NCBI GenBank assembly: GCA_040217155.1
Contig: JAVJNS010000036.1
Coordinates: 205,512-269,511 of the forward strand
Reading direction: 5' to 3'
DNA: 64,000 bases
Source of the DNA: Pelagibius sp040217155
Lineage (GTDB): Bacteria; Pseudomonadota; Alphaproteobacteria; Kiloniellales; Kiloniellaceae
The first letter of the stretch is position 1. Every line of letters starts with the position of its first letter. The position numbers and the translations under genes were made by a program. Below the pieces are notes generated by a model. The model was not told where the DNA came from. It saw only the letters and a program-made list of their open reading frames with translations, and did no database searches. Below, in pieces: positions 61,386 to 64,000 of the stretch.

Positions 61386-62812
61386 ACAGCGAATTCCGTA
61401 CCGGCCCTGGTCCAAAGGGGCACTACGATCTCGCGGTCGTCGGCGCCGGTTCGGCCGGATTCTCCGCGGCGATCACCGCCGCCGAAGCCGGCGCGCGGGT
61501 AGCCCTGATCGGGCAGGGGACTCTTGGCGGTACCTGCGTCAATGTCGGCTGCGTTCCTTCGAAAGCCCTGATCCGGGCCGCCGAAGCGGTCCATCACGCC
61601 AACACCGCATCCCGCTTCAGCGGGGTCGAAGCCGCCGGCCGCGTCGCCGACTGGAACGCCCTGCGCCGGCAAAAAGACGAGCTCGTGACGGCATTGCGGC
61701 AAAGCAAGTATGTCGATCTGCTGCCCGCCTATAGCGGCGTCACCTACCTGGAGGGCCGGGCGCGGCTCGACGATCGCGGCGTCACGGTGGATGGCCAGCG
61801 CTTGAGGGCGGAAAAGACCATCATCGCGACGGGATCGCACGAATTCGTGCCGGAACTCCCGGGGCTTGGAAGCGTTCCCTATCTGACCAGCACCACCGCC
61901 TTCGAACTTGAGAAGTTGCCCCAGTCCCTGCTGATCGTCGGCGGCGGCTATATCGGCTGCGAACTGGCGCAGATGTTCGCCCGCGCCGGTGTGAAGGTCA
62001 CGCTGCTGTTCCGCAGCCGCCTGTTACCGCAGGCCGAGCCGGAGATCGGCGCGGCACTGGCCGGCTATCTCTCGCAAGACGGTGTCGTCGTCCAGCCTGT
62101 CGAAAAATACGAAAGCGTTCACGCGACCGGCCCTGGCGTCGATCTGGCGGTGACCATCGACGGCGAAGCCGCGATCCTCCAGGCGCAGAGCCTTCTGCTC
62201 AGTGCCGGCCGCAGAGCGAATACCGAAGGGCTGGGTCTGGACGAAGCCGGCGTGGCACTGTCGGCCAATCGGGGCATCGAGGTCGACGACCGGATGCGGA
62301 CGACGAAATCCGGCACCTATGCCGCCGGCGACGTGACCGGGCAGGACCTCTTCGTCTACATGGCGGCCTACGGCGCCAAGATCGCGGCCTCCAACGCGCT
62401 CAATGGCGATGGCCTGGTCTATGACAAGATCGCCATGCCGGCGGTGGTGTTCACCGACCCGCAGGTGGCGAGCGTCGGCCTTACCGAAGCGGCGGCCCGG
62501 AAACGCGGGATCGATGTGCGGACCTCGATTCTGGCTCTGGACAACCTGCCGCGCGCCCAGGCCGCCCGCGATACGCGCGGCCTGATCAAGCTGGTCGCCG
62601 AAGGATCGAGCAAGAAGCTGCTGGGCGCGCACATCCTGGCGCCGGAAGGCGCCGACAGCATCCAGACCGCAGCCCTGGCCCTCCGGCAGGGCCTCACCTA
62701 CAGCGATCTCGCGGAAATGATCTTTCCCTACCTGACCACCGTCGAGGGCCTGAAGCTTGCCGCCCAGACCTTCGAAACGGATGTGTCGAAGCTGTCCTGC
62801 TGCGCCGGCTAG
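61382..62812 (+). CDS. merA: Mercuric reductase
   Basis: 476 residues, FAD-dependent enzyme reducing Hg(II) to volatile Hg(0) with NADPH. FAD loop VVGAGSAGFSAA near residue 20, redox pair in GTCVNVGCVPSK (Cys52, Cys57), NADPH loop VGGGYIGCELAQ near 185, and the C-terminal mercury-delivery Cys pair LSCCAG (Cys473-Cys474). The N-terminal heavy-metal domain found in many MerA proteins is absent. The stop overlaps the convergent kdsA stop in CTAG. Confidence 0.96.
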   Translation: MNSEFRTGPGPKGHYDLAVVGAGSAGFSAAITAAEAGARVALIGQGTLGGTCVNVGCVPSKALIRAAEAVHHANTASRFSGVEAAGRVADWNALRRQKDELVTALRQSKYVDLLPAYSGVTYLEGRARLDDRGVTVDGQRLRAEKTIIATGSHEFVPELPGLGSVPYLTSTTAFELEKLPQSLLIVGGGYIGCELAQMFARAGVKVTLLFRSRLLPQAEPEIGAALAGYLSQDGVVVQPVEKYESVHATGPGVDLAVTIDGEAAILQAQSLLLSAGRRANTEGLGLDEAGVALSANRGIEVDDRMRTTKSGTYAAGDVTGQDLFVYMAAYGAKIAASNALNGDGLVYDKIAMPAVVFTDPQVASVGLTEAAARKRGIDVRTSILALDNLPRAQAARDTRGLIKLVAEGSSKKLLGAHILAPEGADSIQTAALALRQGLTYSDLAEMIFPYLTTVEGLKLAAQTFETDVSKLSCCAG

Positions 62813-63657
62813 CCCCGCACGACCGCGTGCAGCGCCTTCAGCCGGCCCAGGATCTCGCCGGCGGAGGATAGCGGCAGGCAACTCGGGCCGTCGCAGAGCG
62901 CCTGGTCCGGGTCCGGGTGGAATTCCAGGAACACGCCGTCGGCGCCGGCGGCCACGGCCGCGGCGGCGATCACCGTCACGCCTTCGCGGCGCCCGCCGCT
63001 GGCGACGCCGTCGGCGTCCTTCTGGGCGCCGGGCAGTTGCACCGCATGGGTGGCGTCGATGGTGACCGGCGCGCCGAGCCGCCGCAACTCCGGGATCGCC
63101 AGCATGTCGACAATCAGGTTGTTGTAGCCGAAGGAAGAGCCGCGCTCGCACAGGATGGTCATGTCCTTGGCGGCGGCCTCTTCGATCTTGCGCAGGATCG
63201 AGTGGCAGTCCCAGGGCGCCAGGAACTGCGCCTTCTTCACATGCAGCAGTCCTTTGTTCTTCAGGGTCGCGCGGGCCGTGGCCACGACCAGGTCGGTCTG
63301 GCGGCAGAGGAAAGCGGGGATCTGCACCAGGTCGGCGATTTCCGCGACCGGCTCGGCCTGCTCGATCTCGTGCAGGTCGGTGGCGATGGGCAGCCCGTGG
63401 GCCTCCTTCACCTCGGCCAGGATCTTCAGGCCGGCTTCCATGCCGGGCCCGCGGTAGCTCTTGAACGAGGAGCGGTTGGCCTTGTCGAAGCTGGCCTTGA
63501 AGACGAAGGGCAGGTTCAGCGCCGCCGTGACCTCTTTCAGTTGCCGGGCCGTCTCCATGGCCAGGTCGCGGTCCTCAAGCACATTGAGGCCGAGGATGCA
63601 GAACAGCTTCTGGCCGTCGCCGATCGAGAGGTTCCACTTGGGGAGGCTGAGCTTCAT
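62809..63657 (-). CDS. kdsA: 3-deoxy-8-phosphooctulonate synthase
   Basis: 282 residues. It condenses arabinose-5-phosphate and PEP to Kdo-8-phosphate for lipopolysaccharide. FCILGLNVLEDRDLAMETAR lies near residue 19, FKASFDKANRSSFKSYRGPG near 52, TDLHEIEQAEPVAEIADLVQ near 93, and VTIDATHAVQLPGAQKD near 195. Usually close to pyrG (pyrG-kdsA-eno); here the mer module separates them. Confidence 0.96.
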   Translation of the reverse strand: MKLSLPKWNLSIGDGQKLFCILGLNVLEDRDLAMETARQLKEVTAALNLPFVFKASFDKANRSSFKSYRGPGMEAGLKILAEVKEAHGLPIATDLHEIEQAEPVAEIADLVQIPAFLCRQTDLVVATARATLKNKGLLHVKKAQFLAPWDCHSILRKIEEAAAKDMTILCERGSSFGYNNLIVDMLAIPELRRLGAPVTIDATHAVQLPGAQKDADGVASGGRREGVTVIAAAAVAAGADGVFLEFHPDPDQALCDGPSCLPLSSAGEILGRLKALHAVVRG

Positions 63658-63861
63658 GTAGGGTCCTCTGGGGCGGAAGGAGGGAAGGTGGCTCGGCGGC
63701 GCCGCTGCTTCTTAACGCCAGCCCTCGCTGTCCGCAAGGGGGCCGCAAGCGGGCCGCAAGGGGTCACGGTCACGGCCGGCGGTTCTCCACAGATACGGAT
63801 AAAGTCACGACCCCGGTCGACAAGCCGCGCCGGCCGTCCCTGATCAAGAACAATCCTAGCA
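63658..63861. other. kdsA upstream region, no gene seen
   Basis: It contains GGGGGCCGCAAGCGGGCCGC-type short repetition at 63740-63765 and a TCCACAG-containing AT-richer part. The kdsA promoter (minus strand) should lie here. No open frame is convincing. Confidence 0.35.
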
Positions 63862-64000
63862 GGCTGCTGAAAAACTATTTTGGGCTCGAATTTGCGCAAT
63901 CATGATTCGCAGTCATGCCATTTGCGATTCGATTCCGTCCGTTCCGGGTCGTGTTAGATTCTTTTCTTGCACGACCGCCTTCGTCCGGCGACTTTTTCAG
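63862..64000. mobile_element. Possible end of an insertion sequence or MITE, cut by the window edge
   Basis: GGCTGCTGAAAAACT at 63862-63876 is the style of terminal inverted repeat used by several IS families, and the window's last bases ACTTTTTCAG are its inverted partner (CTGAAAAA shared). The 139 bases between carry no coding frame. Either this is a short non-autonomous element ending just past the window or the untranslated end of a longer IS. Confidence 0.5.

Overview
The window reads as chromosomal DNA of a GC-rich alphaproteobacterium. The closest impression is a member of the Rhodospirillales/Kiloniellales-type lineages, inferred from gene order and protein style rather than from a search. 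Evidence for this includes a short ProS lacking the editing insertion, RNase J beside coaX and birA, a LexA box of the GTTC-N7-GTTC type, and the run rpsB-tsf-pyrH-frr-uppS-cdsA-dxr-rseP-bamA-ompH-lpxD-fabZ-lpxA-lpxI-lpxB. No rRNA or tRNA gene was seen.

Layout. (1) 1-9956: the 3' end of nuoN, then birA, coaX, rnj, mce, a DUF1467 protein, tag, a secreted hypothetical protein, proS, lolC and lolD, all on +. (2) 9957-18270: an accessory block between lolD and dnaE. It holds a two-gene membrane/TPR pair with a strictly regular 47-residue repeat, a LysR HTH fragment, an SDR and a luciferase-like oxidoreductase on -, a divergent LysR regulator, a frameshifted isomerase fragment, a quinone reductase, and a second LysR copy destroyed by an internal deletion. 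(3) 18271-23045: dnaE, a cold-shock gene with a long leader, and two small conserved-looking proteins. (4) 23304-38256: the translation/isoprenoid/envelope superoperon, ending in lipid A synthesis. (5) 38306-48533: gltA, gltX (-), comEC (+), then lexA, moeA, moaC, trpC, trpD and trpG (-). (6) 48534-53700: a second accessory block separating trpG from trpE. It holds a CueR-like regulator, a YibQ-type deacetylase, a LysR, a GNAT, a GFA protein, an unrecognised 26-codon mini-gene with its own promoter, ribosome-binding site and terminator, and a GST. (7) 53708-60486: trpE and ppiD (-), tpiA, secG and pyrG (+). (8) 60578-62812: a minimal mercury module (merR, merF, merA). (9) kdsA (-), then a non-coding end that runs into what looks like the end of an insertion sequence or MITE.

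How the genes work together. The core genes form connected biosynthetic lines. CDP-diacylglycerol, MEP-pathway and undecaprenyl precursors (cdsA, dxr, uppS) feed envelope building. RseP, BamA, OmpH, Lol and the Lpx enzymes build and maintain the outer membrane, and KdsA supplies Kdo. TrpEGDC make tryptophan. The accessory blocks carry detoxification and stress genes and visible genetic debris, which suggests that the lolD-dnaE, trpG-trpE and pyrG-kdsA junctions are tolerated insertion points.

The least explained items are the 26-codon mini-gene at 52843-52923 and the membrane/TPR pair at 10274-12822. No CRISPR array, prophage or complete transposase gene was seen.
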